A stretch of DNA of 64,000 nt from Notospermus geniculatus (Eukaryota; Nemertea; Pilidiophora; Heteronemertea; Lineidae): NCBI GenBank assembly GCA_002633025.1, contig NMRB01000024.1, positions 204,064-268,063 of the forward strand, read 5' to 3'. This document shows, piece by piece, positions 41,501-59,368 of the stretch. Under the pieces are notes generated by a model that was not told the origin of the DNA, searched no databases, and saw only the letters and a list, made by a program, of their open reading frames with translations. Numbering within the stretch: position 1 is the first letter of the stretch; every line of letters starts with the position of its first letter. The translations under genes were made by a program, and so were the position numbers.

Positions 41501-44500
41501 TTTTCGTTCTGGATCTCAAAATTCCACAGTCTCTCCAGAAAGTTTTATGGGGATTTTCAGAACCACACTTGAGCCTTTCCGGCCAGTTGAGAGAAGTAAC
41601 ATGGCAAATCTCTGGCCTGTTGGTTACGAGTCCAGTGACCTTGCCATTGCACCATCATTCTCTTCATATTATGCCTCTGGTGCTGCATCCACCAGCATGA
41701 ATAGTTCAATAAAACAAAATCAATTTCATCTTCTTCAGGGAAGCACAAGGTGTACTGGCATGTTGTAATCCAATTCCTCCATTCGTGCGCCAGTATCTCA
41801 GCGATATCCACCAAATTATTTTGGACGCCAGGGAGAAACCGCTAGAGAAGGTGTGTTGATCAACAGCAATGTAGCTGTAGTGCAGGAGGAAACCGGAGTG
41901 CCCGGAGAGAAAACCTGCTGTCAAAGAAAGTTGCCCTCTCTATCACATGAAGAGCTGGTCTGACTGGGGAACGACCCAGGAACCTCAGATGTGACAATGC
42001 AGATTGTGCCATTCTGGCTGCCCTTCAGTCACGTCTTAACCCTGATAGCCGAGTGGTTATCACGTCTGCTTAGCAAGCGGTATGTCAGATCCAACCCAGG
42101 CCATATGGGATCTCATTCCCAACTCTTCACATCCGTCCCATGGGACAGTAAGCCATGATGCCTTTGTACCTTGTTTCTTTGCAAGGGCAAGTAAAAGACC
42201 CCATCCAAGTGAGGAATATAAGTAACTTGAGATGGCCTCTTCCATACTTACCTGAGCCAATAATGCTATGGCTTCAGCCCTGATGGAAAAATCAAATACA
42301 AATACTTCTTACTTGTGAATTTTCTTCTTACAGCTAGTTACTGACAGAACACAAATGAAGCCAAGTTTTCATCAACATCCTAAATACAACGCGACAAGCC
42401 TCCTGAACTGTCCTCATGATTTGTCTCATCCTAAAGCAGATATTAGAGAGAAAGAGAAACAAGTTGATCTAGGTATGTATACCTCAGAATGTAGCACGGC
42501 ATCACTGACGAATGTGTCAAATGTGACAGGAATCAGGGTGTTGACTCGGTTAACATGCTGGGTTGTTTCATTATGCCAGGGGTATCTAAAGCCTAGCATA
42601 CATCGCACTTGCGACTGGAAGCATCTGATCTGATCAGTCGCTGGCGATGTACGCACTGCACACACAGCGCAAATTCAGCAACTTGGATGAACTAGGAGGG
42701 TCCATTCAGTCATTATGTCCTGACCGCGTACATTGACCCAGTGACTGGTAGCACCTCAGGTAGCATCCAGGGATATGAGACTCAATTTCATTCAGAAAAC
42801 TGGCACTGCTCAGTCACAAGCCTGCGAACATCGCCACGACTGAACGAAACTGTATACAGCGAGTTTCTCAGTTCCAGTGAGTCGCAAGGGTGCATACATC
42901 GACCGTTTCTGGCAACTGATCAGTTGCCTCCAGTTTCAGCTAGTTCCCCCAGTCACCAGGTAGCCCAGTGGTGACTAGTATCCGGTCGCAAGTGCAGTGT
43001 ACGCTAGGCTTAAAACCTGTGTGGAATTTACCTGTCAAAGGAGATTGGATCTCCTAGGTTTAAAGTGACGTGAGATATTGTCATTGCTTTGTGATTGCAG
43101 ATCCATCGCTGATTGCTACCAGCTCCCGTCTGTTTGGTTCGAGGAAGACAACACATCAGGCCTTGACAACAGAAATGGTAAGAAATTTCTGTTACATGTT
43201 TCTCCTGTCACAATTGAGAAGTTCAGTTGATATTTTGACCAGATTCTGTTTTCTNGGCCCCCCCCCCCCCCATTACCCCTTACTGAGTGATTACATTTCT
43301 TCCTTTATCTCCTGGAGTTATTTTGGTTCATCCTGGTTCGCATCTTGTGCGACTTAAGACAGGTTTTGCTGTGAGACGGGTTAAGACGGGTTTTCCTGTA
43401 ATGATGATTTGTGAGCCATCTGGAACTGGTCATGAAGAACGTCAGAAATGCGATATTACCCTCTTGTATTAGTGACACAACGGCAGTGAAAGTTTATAAA
43501 TAGTCAAACATTTCTTTTGCAGGTGCCACACCAGCAGTTGTCATCAAAAATGAAGAAAGTTGAATCCATTTTAGCAACACTGACAAGTCCTTTTGACCGG
43601 GTGAGTTGAAATCGTCCTGAAATACACTACGTGTGTAATGGATGTGTTGCCCACTGTCTTGAGACCAAAAGATCAGCAACATTTAACTGCATGTATTGTC
43701 AAACTTTCCATCGTTTGCCCGAGCTTCTAACTTCTCTGTCCCACCTCAGATTGCAGGATAATGAACATTAATTCCATTGTGTATGTAGAGCCATGTATTT
43801 GGAGCCACAGTGGTGTACCGTAGTTCGGGTCTCCGACGAGCAGTCAGAAGGTCCCGGGTTCTAATACCACTGTGGCGTGAGACTTTGGGCAAGTCTCTTT
43901 GCCTGACTGGCCTCTCCACCCAGATGGGTACCGGTCAGAAATGCTCAGATTGTAGCACTGAATGAGCAGCTCATTGGAGTTCTACTGGAAGGTTTCAGGA
44001 TAGACTGGGGTTAAAGTGTGAAGTCGGATGACACAAATAACGTTGTTGATGTCAGATTATAAACCCAACTTTAACTTTTAATTTATGTTTCAGGTTTCAC
44101 GACCACAGTCTACAGAAACTTGGCTGAAGAAACCAAAATTGTTGACGACAAAAATTGTTCAGCCGGAGCCTGAACGGACGTGGACAAAACGTGTGAACGA
44201 GGTTTGTAGGAGATACATGTATACCACATGTGAATTCATTAAGGTGCAAACTGCAGCAAGAGGGTTGTGAAAATATTTATCGTGACGTTGCACCAATCAT
44301 TTGCTTTCAGATTGAGAGTACGTGGGGAAAGTTCACGCAGATGGCTGCTGAAAAGTCAAAGACTGGGGAGGCAGCAGACAGCAGTGAAAATGTGATGACT
44401 GAGGAAAATGAAACAGTGGCACAAAAGGTGAGGAGGCGCCGTCACACTCACAAAAAACATGAAACTTCAGACTTTCCACTCCCTGCTGCAAGTAGGTGAT

Positions 44501-45278
44501 ATGTGAAACTGAAGTGAGGATGTGTGAAGTTGTGTTTCATGGACATTTCTTTGATTTGAATATGTCTTAAAAATTTCAGTTACATTCTTTGAAGAAAAAA
44601 GCTGGTAAGGGTGGATCTTCTGCGAAGAAGAGACATTGGGAAGATAAGGATGATCAGGATGACAGCAAGAGAAAACGTGGAATACAGGATGATGTGGGAG
44701 AGAAATTGAAGGAATTCAAAGCATTTGACTACAGCAAATCAGATTTTAAAGTTTTTGAAGGCAAGTTGCATCATTTGCTGCAATTTCTACTCCATGTTTC
44801 ACATCACTGCAACGAAGTGGCAGCATGTTCAGCAAAGCCCACGGCTCATGAGACAGTTTTGTTCATTGCACGCAGTTTTGTTTCCAGCAATAAAATTTGC
44901 CTCTGCAGAAGTTTTCAACGGAGGGGCCCATTGCTTATTGGTAATAATAAAGTCTTTTCTTCTGTCTTTAGACAAAGGAAAAGGAAAGGGGAAGAAAAAA
45001 GATTTCAATCCTAGTGGGAAAGTCCATTATAAGGTAAGGAAAGCATTATCAGCGCCGTTCAGCATAAGTAACATTTGCAGTGACCTCGCTGTTTGGACTA
45101 GGCCTATGTGAAATGTCATATCTATTGTAATTCCTCCATCATACTTGTGTTTCTTCATTGTCATTGTGTATTTTTTCAGGCTCCACCAAAATCTAAGTCA
45201 AGAATGTCATCTGGGAAGAAAAGTTTACATTTCACAAGTAAACCATCAAGTTCAAAACAAAATTGGCCGAAAAGATGA
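26524..45278 (+). CDS. EXOSC10: Exosome component 10 (Rrp6, PM/Scl-100 homologue), complete
   Basis: This is the nuclear exosome 3'-5' exoribonuclease. Twenty-two exons in phase, 850 residues (human 885): 26524-26640, 35644-35780, 36243-36366, 36687-36794, 37167-37326, 37668-37722, 38286-38361, 38627-38737, 38976-39119, 39758-39948, 40244-40400, 40788-40936, 41438-41488, 41739-41850, 42334-42472, 43101-43177, 43523-43600, 44094-44201, 44311-44427, 44580-44760, 44972-45033 and 45180-45278. Domains in order: PMC2NT (about 30-130); DEDD-Y exonuclease with [30 protein letters not shown] and [20 protein letters not shown] domain ([20 protein letters not shown]); basic tail ending KQNWPKR, like human RYNWPQR. 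Introns 7 and 20 use GC donors. Intron 1 is 9 kb and hosts a LicD-family gene. GART exons start about 600 bases downstream in the same orientation. Confidence 0.97.
26902..27074 (+). repeat. Segment repeated at 30390-30565 (haplotype block, left part)
   Basis: Near-identical over about 170 bases to 30390-30565 (CATGCAAAACAAAAGACGAC .. GAGAAGGGTGAAC). In this copy the sequence continues with 2.2 kb of DNA that the second copy lacks. Confidence 0.85.
28150..29480. repeat. Large dispersed repeat with four ~147-bp tandem units
   Basis: The phrase CCAATATGGCCGCCAGGTGG recurs at about 28886, 29030, 29177 and 29327, with intervening CTATAACTCAAGAATGACTT and ACCCAGAGTGCTC blocks. It belongs to the same family as 2167-3320 and 35070-35635, all with a period near 146 bases. 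Confidence 0.75.
29285..30155 (+). repeat. Haplotype block copy A, ending at N 30156
   Basis: Near-identical to 30565-31413, with small indels. It ends inside the first codons of the LicD gene, at a single N. Confidence 0.88.
30082..30155 (+). pseudogene. Truncated duplicate of the LicD gene start
   Basis: The ATG and first 24 codons ([16 protein letters not shown]..) match 31339-31412, then the sequence breaks at N 30156 into unrelated DNA. It is most likely an allelic contig end rather than a biological pseudogene. Confidence 0.8.
30157..30389. other. Sequence unique to the second haplotype contig
   Basis: It starts just after the N and has no counterpart in copy A. It contains a GC-rich palindrome, GCGCGGCGGCTTCGCCGCCGCGC, at about 30360. 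Confidence 0.5.
30565..31413 (+). repeat. Haplotype block copy B
   Basis: This is the counterpart of 29285-30155. It joins directly to the 26902-type segment at about 30565, so this haplotype lacks what lies at 27073-29284 in the other. Confidence 0.88.
31339..33309 (+). CDS. LicD-family type II membrane protein (fukutin/FKRP-like), nested in EXOSC10 intron 1
   Basis: Two exons, 31339-31895 and 32730-33309 (stop TGA), join in phase across AG|A and encode 378 residues. A short basic cytoplasmic tail precedes a hydrophobic anchor (about residues 21-43, [18 protein letters not shown]), then a glycosylatable stem with NAT, NQT and NRS sites. The catalytic LicD signature [23 protein letters not shown] is at about 177-201, with the metal-binding acidic cluster DDDID intact. 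Further conserved-looking blocks are [11 protein letters not shown] and [13 protein letters not shown]. LicD proteins transfer phosphocholine or, in animals (fukutin, FKRP), ribitol-phosphate. I infer a Golgi glycan phosphotransferase of unknown acceptor. It is transcribed in the same direction as its host. Its first 75 bases are duplicated at 30082. Confidence 0.87.
31958..32160. repeat. Inverted-repeat element in the LicD intron
   Basis: The arms AGCCTGCCGCAGACCGGAGC and CTAGTGTGCGACAGGCTT are imperfect complements, with inner pairs TATCTGCTGAGCAAAAAG / TTTTTGCTCAGCAGATA and CTCGCGTGGTGTGCGCGTAT / ATACGTGCACACGCGAG. MITE-like. Confidence 0.8.
32288..32584. repeat. TIR element with nested ACCGCGGTGAAAAC repeats
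   Basis: The termini TACGGTGGCCCACAGAGCTC and TGAACTCTATGGGCCACCGTA are inverted. Inside, GGGGGTTTGTAAAATCTTTAGAA pairs with its complement. The centre is five variants of CACCGCGGTGAAAACATT, themselves palindromic at CCGCGG. Confidence 0.85.
33319..33517. repeat. TIR element (AAAGGGGCACGGTATTG)
   Basis: The termini AAAGGGGCACGGTATTG and CAATACCGTGCTCCTTT are inverted, 199 bases apart, just downstream of the LicD stop codon. Non-coding. Confidence 0.8.
34014..34411. repeat. TIR element (TACAGGGTTCCTGCA)
   Basis: The termini TACAGGGTTCCTGCA and TGCAGGAACCCTGTA are perfect complements. The interior repeats AAGGTCTTAAAAAGTCTTAAA on both sides. It is immediately abutted by a truncated copy of the TACTGTAAAGC element (34412-34546). 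Confidence 0.85.
34412..34546. repeat. Truncated TACTGTAAAGC-family element
   Basis: It shares ACACGCAAGTGATAA, TGGCAGAGACTCGCGAAAAT and GAATATGTCTATAATTCTTG with 50350-50460, and ends ATACTTTACAGTA. Its left part is replaced by the 34014 element. Confidence 0.75.
35070..35635. repeat. Third copy of the GCTCACC..GTTTCGG dispersed family
   Basis: It starts TATAGCTCACCTGTGAGC and contains CACCAAGTTTCGGTTCTATTCGAATCTTGGC, nearly the phrase at 28590. It ends just before EXOSC10 exon 2 (AAGGCCCATGGGCCTCTTG). Confidence 0.65.
36404..36462 (-). repeat. Hammerhead-like structured motif, minus strand
   Basis: Read on the minus strand: CCTGAGGAAGACCCTGGTTG, GGTTCGAAAATTTATGAAAT, then a GACGACTTAC segment. 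Hairpin 1 is GACCC..GGGTTC; hairpin 2 is AATTT..AAATT. It lies in EXOSC10 intron 3. Confidence 0.6.
37748..37880. repeat. TIR element (GTTTCTGCCAGAGGGTAC)
   Basis: The ends GTGTTTCTGCCAGAGGGTAC and TACCCTCTGCC..TTTCTGGCAGAGAC are inverted. Relatives lie at 47938-48030, 49097-49578 and 50235-50615, all in introns. Confidence 0.7.
41110..41180 (+). repeat. Hammerhead-like structured motif, plus strand
   Basis: AAAGACCCCGGTTGGGGTCG is followed by AAAATTCGTGAATTCTGG and ATTGACTTCTTGTTTATTAT. The CUGAUGA box is degenerate here (CACTTGAAA), but both hairpins and the downstream TTGACTTC box are kept. It lies in EXOSC10 intron 12. Confidence 0.6.
41183..41400 (-). repeat. SINE family 3 (tRNA-derived)
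   Basis: On the minus strand the head TGGTGGTGTGGTGGAAAC (A-box-like) and GGTCATGGGTTCCACCCC (B-box-like) are followed by the family body GAGAGGGCAACCTCTTCTCG and CTCCCGGGGCTCCAGTTTC. Confidence 0.7.
41868..42015 (-). repeat. SINE family 3
   Basis: It contains GCAGGAGGAAACCGGAGTGC, AAGTTGCCCTCTCTATCACA and GGAACGACCCAGGAACCTCA. It lies in EXOSC10 intron 14, adjacent to a family 1 SINE. Confidence 0.7.
42035..42295 (+). repeat. SINE family 1, full-length reference copy
   Basis: The head CCCTGATAGCCGAGTGGTTA carries an exact A-box (TAGCCGAGTGG). The region GTGGTTATCACGTCTGCTTA closely resembles tRNA-Val. The body includes CTCTTCACATCCGTCCCATG and CAAGTAAAAGACCCCATCC, and the tail ends CCCTGATGGAAAAATCAAAT. 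Confidence 0.85.
42590..43011. repeat. TIR element (AGCCTAGCATACATCGCAC)
   Basis: The termini AAAGCCTAGCATACATCGCA and AGTGTACGCTAGGCTTAA are inverted with CTTGCGACTGG / CCGGTCGCAAG just inside, about 420 bases apart. EXOSC10 intron 15. Confidence 0.75.
43810..44065 (+). repeat. SINE family 2 (tRNA-derived)
   Basis: The head CAGTGGTGTACCGTAGTTCG has B-box-like GGTCCCGGGTTCTAATACC. The body contains CTGGCCTCTCCACCCAGATG, GGTTTCAGGATAGACTGGGG and AAGTCGGATGA. The second copy is at 45625-45850. Confidence 0.75.
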
Positions 45279-45624
45279 TCAGACCAGCTCGACATCAATG
45301 AATTTGTCTCTTGTGTGGAATGAATCGGATGCTAAATGTTTTCTGTCTATTGTCAATCGCATCGTGGAGATGTAATCATGGGCACCTTTCTCATGTCGAA
45401 GCGGCTTTTCGATGAACACCCAATTGGCGCTCCATATATTCTTTAAAAATTTGGTTGAAAGAACTCCCCATACGATGGGTGCCAAAACGAGGCTGCATGC
45501 TGAACACGTGTATCAGTGTACGTGCAGTGCACGCTGTGCGTTTGTGATCAGTAAAAAATTGTGAAATTTGTATGTTTAAAGGTATTGATCCTGGACACAA
45601 GCATTTATTGGTGAGAACATNCAG
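45279..45624. other. EXOSC10-GART spacer with a single-N junction at about 45621
   Basis: It lies between the EXOSC10 stop and the first visible GART exon. No GSGGREH-type GART exon was found in any frame. The single N may mark a contig join at which the GART first exon was lost. Confidence 0.5.
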
Positions 45625-45850
45625 AGCATCCCGGTTCGAATCCCACTGTGGCATGAGAAATTGGGAAAGTCTCTATGCCTCACTGGCCTCTCCACCCAGA
45701 TGAAAAATGGGTACCGGTTGGAAATGCTCAGGTTGTGGTGACTGTGCAGCTCATCAGAGTTGTACTGAAAGGTTTCAGGATAGACTGGGGTTAAGTGTGA
45801 AGTCAGATGATAACCTCTACCGTAGTTGGTATCAGACTTGAAACTCGAAC
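45625..45850 (+). repeat. SINE family 2
   Basis: It has B-box CCGGTTCGAATCCCACTG, followed by the same body as 43810 (CACTGGCCTCTCCACCCAGA, GGTTTCAGGATAGACTGGGG). Confidence 0.75.
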
Positions 45851-45887
45851 TTTTTTAAAGCTTAATCAATGCTCTTCTTGAATTCAG

Positions 45888-55669
<9,782 letters not shown>

Positions 55670-55860
55670 ATCTGATTCTGTTGATGAATTTATACTTCTT
55701 TTGTATGATATTTTAATTGTTGCGTGTTAATGGTAAAAACTGACATTTTCATACATACATTGTATGTGAAGAGATGGGACAATACTGAGGTATAGGCCTA
55801 ATCTATAACGAAAACATTATTGGCCTAGGTAAGTATGAATTACACTTCTGGTAGCTCGAC
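55670..55860. other. GART 3' flank
   Basis: A/T-rich sequence after the stop. No canonical AATAAA close to the stop was noted. Presumed 3' UTR. Confidence 0.4.
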
Positions 55861-55873
55861 TTTAAAGTGCCAG

Positions 55874-55945
55874 CCTGATGAAGACCCCGATTGGGGTCGA
55901 AAATTTTCTAAGATTCTGGAAATTGACTTCCTGTTTATCATCGGT
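55874..55945 (+). repeat. Hammerhead-like structured motif, best-preserved copy
   Basis: CCTGATGAAGACCCCGATTG then GGGTCGAAAATTTTCTAAG and TTCTGGAAATTGACTTCCTG. Hairpin 1 is GACCCC-GATT-GGGGTC. Hairpin 2 is AATTTTC..GGAAATT (7 pairs). The boxes CTGATGA and GAAA flank hairpin 1, as in a hammerhead core. Confidence 0.65.
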
Positions 55946-56110
55946 AAGTATGAAAGAGGCTATATCGTGCTACTCATGTTCCTTACCGGTACTTGGATGG
56001 GGTCTTTTACTTGCAAAGGCACCATAGGTTACCTTCCCGCAGAATGAATGTGAAGAGCCAGGGATGTTCAATCCCATGTGGCCATGGCAGGATATAATAA
56101 AAATCCTGCC
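55946..56110 (-). repeat. SINE family 1, partial
   Basis: Reverse copy: GGTAAGTATGAAAGAGGC, TACTCATGTTCCT..ACTTGGATGGGGTCTTTTAC and GTGAAGAGCCAGGGATG. The tRNA head is lost. Confidence 0.7.
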
Positions 56111-56207
56111 AAGATATTGTCAGCTTCTGAAACCTCACCTGCGGGGTGTGAATTGCACAGTTGAAAGGTCTGTCTTGTCTCACAAGTCAATCTGATGTCC
56201 CTCCCCA

Positions 56208-56345
56208 GGGCCGTATTTAACTTTTTGGTCCTGGGGACAAAAGCCTCTGAGGGGCAAAAGACCTTTTTTTGCCGTTTTTTGCCCAAAATCTGCATGAACA
56301 TCACGTTTTTTGGTTGTCCCCCTGCCCCCCTTTAAATACGGCCCT
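56208..56345. repeat. TIR element (CAGGGCCGTATTTAA)
   Basis: The termini CAGGGCCGTATTTAAC and TTTAAATACGGCCCTG are inverted, 138 bases overall. Confidence 0.8.
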
Positions 56346-56403
56346 GCTTCCCACCCCCATTCCCCTGTGTGTTCATATCGTAGGATTGTTGTATTATCTT
56401 TGT

Positions 56404-56616
56404 AAGGCTGCGTATCCATAGGCTGTTCGCTTGTACACTTTTTCCCTGTTCCGTGTTCGCTTGTGACCTTGTGACACGTCACAAAAAGAATGAACACTTG
56501 ATTTGCTCACTGGCGTTCCCATAGGGCACAAGGCCAGGTCCCATTGTCCGAACGGCACAAGTCCACGGAACAAGGGAAATTCCACAAGGGAACAGCCTAT
56601 GGAATCGCAGCCTAAG
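56404..56616. repeat. TIR element (AAGGCTGCGTATCCATAGGC)
   Basis: The termini AAGGCTGCGTATCCATAGGC and AGCCTATGGAATCGCAGCCT are inverted. Inner CTGTTCCGTG and CACGGAACA also pair. Minus-strand open frames across it are artefacts. Confidence 0.8.
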
Positions 56617-56929
56617 GTGTTGCATTTCCTACGACATTCCAAGAATCTCGTATTATTTCAAACATCATGCATTTACAATATCCCAAGACATTCCAATTAT
56701 CTAGTGACTTTGGAGGGAGGTCTTGTGCATGTATCATATTTTCTTGATCTAGTCTAAAATGTGCCTTCCTTTGGTACACGTTTTATAATATGGAGTCTTT
56801 TGCATTGCCAATGTCAATATTCAAATTTCTTGTAAATAGTCTATTGTTGGATTTTTGTGCATACATGTGCATTTTATGTCCAGCAGTTATGTAGGGAAAC
56901 TTAAGCTACCAGTATTGCATTAAATTTTC

Positions 56930-57325
56930 CATCATGGGTGAAGCCAAAGCGTATTGGCCCTGTTAGGTATGGAAGAGGCCTTCTCGGAACGAATTTAGAA
57001 TCCCCGATCATTTCCAAAAAAAGGTCGAATAAGCCGCATCGAACGATAGGATTTCCAGTTATGTGCCATGGAGTAATGTCAACTGCCGATCAGGGATTCT
57101 AAAGTTTAGCCGCCATCTCGAGCTACTCATGTTCCTCACTGGGATGGGGTCTTGCACTGGTCCTTGCAAAGATACAAGGTATAAGGCACCACAGTTAACT
57201 GTCCCATGCGACCGTCGTGAAGAGCTATGGATGATTAATCCCATATGGCCCTGGCTGGATTCGAACCGGGACCTGCCGCTTGCTAAATGGTCGTGATAAC
57301 CACAAGGCCTATCAAGGCTCCTCAG
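56930..57325 (-). repeat. SINE family 1 interrupted by a second insert
   Basis: The SINE body is split after GGTATGGAAGAGGCC at about 56985. The insert (to about 57110) carries GGAACGAATTTAGAATCCCC and GGGATTCTAAAGTTTAG inverted ends matching desaturase intron 1 at 14340. The SINE resumes with CATCTCGAGCTACTCATG and ends with a B-box (CTGGATTCGAACCGGG). Confidence 0.75.
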
Positions 57326-57344
57326 AGATACCAGTCTTCCCATA

Positions 57345-58045
57345 TTAGTCAAAGCAGTCTGCAGTAGATGTTGGCTTTCTCATCAATGACTTTGTCTTCC
57401 CTTCCCTATCACCTTTGAATAGTTCCCTCCATTGTTCATCTACTTATACATTTGCCTGTGAACCTTTGGTTTGCAGCATTTTCTAGCCTGTTGTGAGAAA
57501 GTTCACTCTTTCACGGCCGAGACCGTGATATCTTGGTATTGGCTACCTGCCCAACACTGCCACTTTCTTTTGCTCATAGGCCTAACTGAAATAGATCCTC
57601 TCTTGTCTATTTTTGTCATAACTCAGTTATTATTGGTCTGTTTGAGCTGAAACCACATGGAGAGGAAAGAGAATTAAATTTTGGACAGGTTGACCCCCTT
57701 TTTTGCACTAAGCTCAGGTGATAACCTGACAAATCTTGATTAACAAACGGTAAGCGGCATTGCAACTGATATTTAATGACTCTGTTACTGAGTGGTTTAT
57801 TTGTTGACCAGTTTTGTGGTAATGTAAGCTTTATCAATATGAATCTCAAGTTTTCAAGAGTGCATTTCATCTGTAGGCTGCCAACTTATTTTGATTTCAC
57901 TGCCTGAATTTGGTGTATTTCGTTTGTCCATCATTGACAAATTTATCACAGTATTGTTAGACTAGAATGATGATGTAGGGCCTACCTCATTTGTTTTATT
58001 TCACTGCTTCAAGCCAGTGTCTGTAACTAATACTTTGTATGTGTT
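57345..58045. other. Intergenic; no recognised gene
   Basis: Between the 3' ends of GART and ALG3. I searched for the missing ALG3 exons (HYQFYVWY-type) on the minus strand and did not see them. Confidence 0.4.
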
Positions 58046-58049
58046 TTGT

Positions 58050-58232
58050 TTCAGCCTGTTGTGGTCCCCTCTGGGTTTCACCCTGTTTTGGTCTCCTCTG
58101 GGTTTCACCCTGTTTTGGTCTCCTCTGTGTTTCACCCTGTTTTGGTCTCCTCTGTGTTTCACCCTGTTTTGGTCTCCTCTGGGTTTCACCGTTTTGGTCT
58201 CCTCTGTGTTTCACCCTGTTTTGGCGTAGTCC
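58050..58232. repeat. 27-bp minisatellite, about six units
   Basis: The unit TTTCACCCTGTTTTGGTCTC plus CTCTGGG is 27 bases, a multiple of three, so frames stay open on both strands (VSSGFHPVL and RGDQNRVKH repeats). There is no evidence of a gene. Confidence 0.92.
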
Positions 58233-58234
58233 GT

Positions 58235-58950
58235 TCATAATTCCTCCGACAGCACTTCCCCGTGGCGTTGGGCCCATCACTACCATTCCTGTACAACCGA
58301 ATTCGGCAAACCGATGCTCTAGGCCTAAATGGAAAGAGAATTTAAGTTTAAATTTAAACGGCAACTTTACGACAACGTCTTTGTACCGAAAACGCAATAT
58401 ATAATCTGGTGAATTCGCATTAGAAAAATAACGTTGTCGTAAAGTTAACGTTTATCGTTTGATTTCTTAAACTCCCTATTGGTGGCATGACAAACAAACC
58501 TGCGAAGGCGCTCCCTATTCGTATGGGTTCTGTTACCCCATTCCTTAGTGGTGTGGCTAGAGAGGATTCTCGTCTATTACCTCATATTTATCAACGGCCT
58601 TTCGTGGCGGCACTGCTTATACCCCCAACAATACATTTAGGGATTAAGCGGATCCACTCCACCCTTAATCCCGATACAAACAATGCAGGCTGGCAGGCAT
58701 GAGTAGGACAGGGCATTAGATTCTATCACATTAGCAACACACAGGGATATACGGTGGGCCATTTGCATCCCAAACATGTAAGTTCGTCCCCCGCTCTTTT
58801 CACTTCCGTCAGAGATCTTGAAGGGAGCAGGACCGGCTCAAAAACCTGACATATACCCCGTCATCACGGCATGATTAATAATCCTAACTGGTAAAGTTTT
58901 CCACCGGCCAAACCTTTCACGACGCGACACTCTCAAAGGATATATTTGGG
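58235..58950. other. Intergenic; short inverted repeat only
   Basis: CAACTTTACGACAACGTC (58363) pairs with AACGTTGTCGTAAAGTT (58431). A 71-codon plus-strand frame at 58487-58702 has no recognised match. Confidence 0.4.
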
Positions 58951-58954
58951 ATCT

Positions 58955-59085
58955 CATACTTTCCTTGTGAAGACACAAGGTACAAGGCACCACGAGTGAC
59001 GGACGTGAAGAGCTGGGGATGATTAATCCCACATAGCCCGGGATTTGAACCCAACCTGCCACTAGGCTACCAGGATTCTTTTATT
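58955..59085 (-). repeat. SINE family 1, partial
   Basis: CACAAGGTACAAGGCACCACGA, GTGAAGAGCTGGGGATGATT and ATTTGAACCCAACCTGCC match the family; the right end is the tRNA head. Confidence 0.7.
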
Positions 59086-59368
59086 TTACTACAGGAAAGG
59101 ATACCGTTAACATCTAAAACTCTCATCACAGGATGCCAGCTGATAAGGCGGCGTGGTCCACCATACAAGCTGGAAATTACAGATTACAGATAAAACGTTA
59201 GTTGACAGCAGATAACGATCGGTAAACCTCACCAGCAGGAAATCTTGATGATGATATCACCTGGAGGCATTATCGCCACTAACTCCAGTAGCAATTTTAT
59301 AGAAGTTACAAAACCTCTCCAAATCCTAAAACGTTGCAGAAACCCTACACATATGTAGATAAACTTAC

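Noticed and set aside
55874-55910. Active hammerhead ribozyme
   Set aside because: The CTGATGA and GAAA boxes are present, but an extra A interrupts the core and G lies at the expected cleavage site; kept as a structural-motif finding only.
58001-58404. Repetitive open frames on both strands (GDQNRVKHR; SSGFHPVLV)
   Set aside because: A 27-bp minisatellite keeps several frames open on both strands at once, the mark of an artefact.
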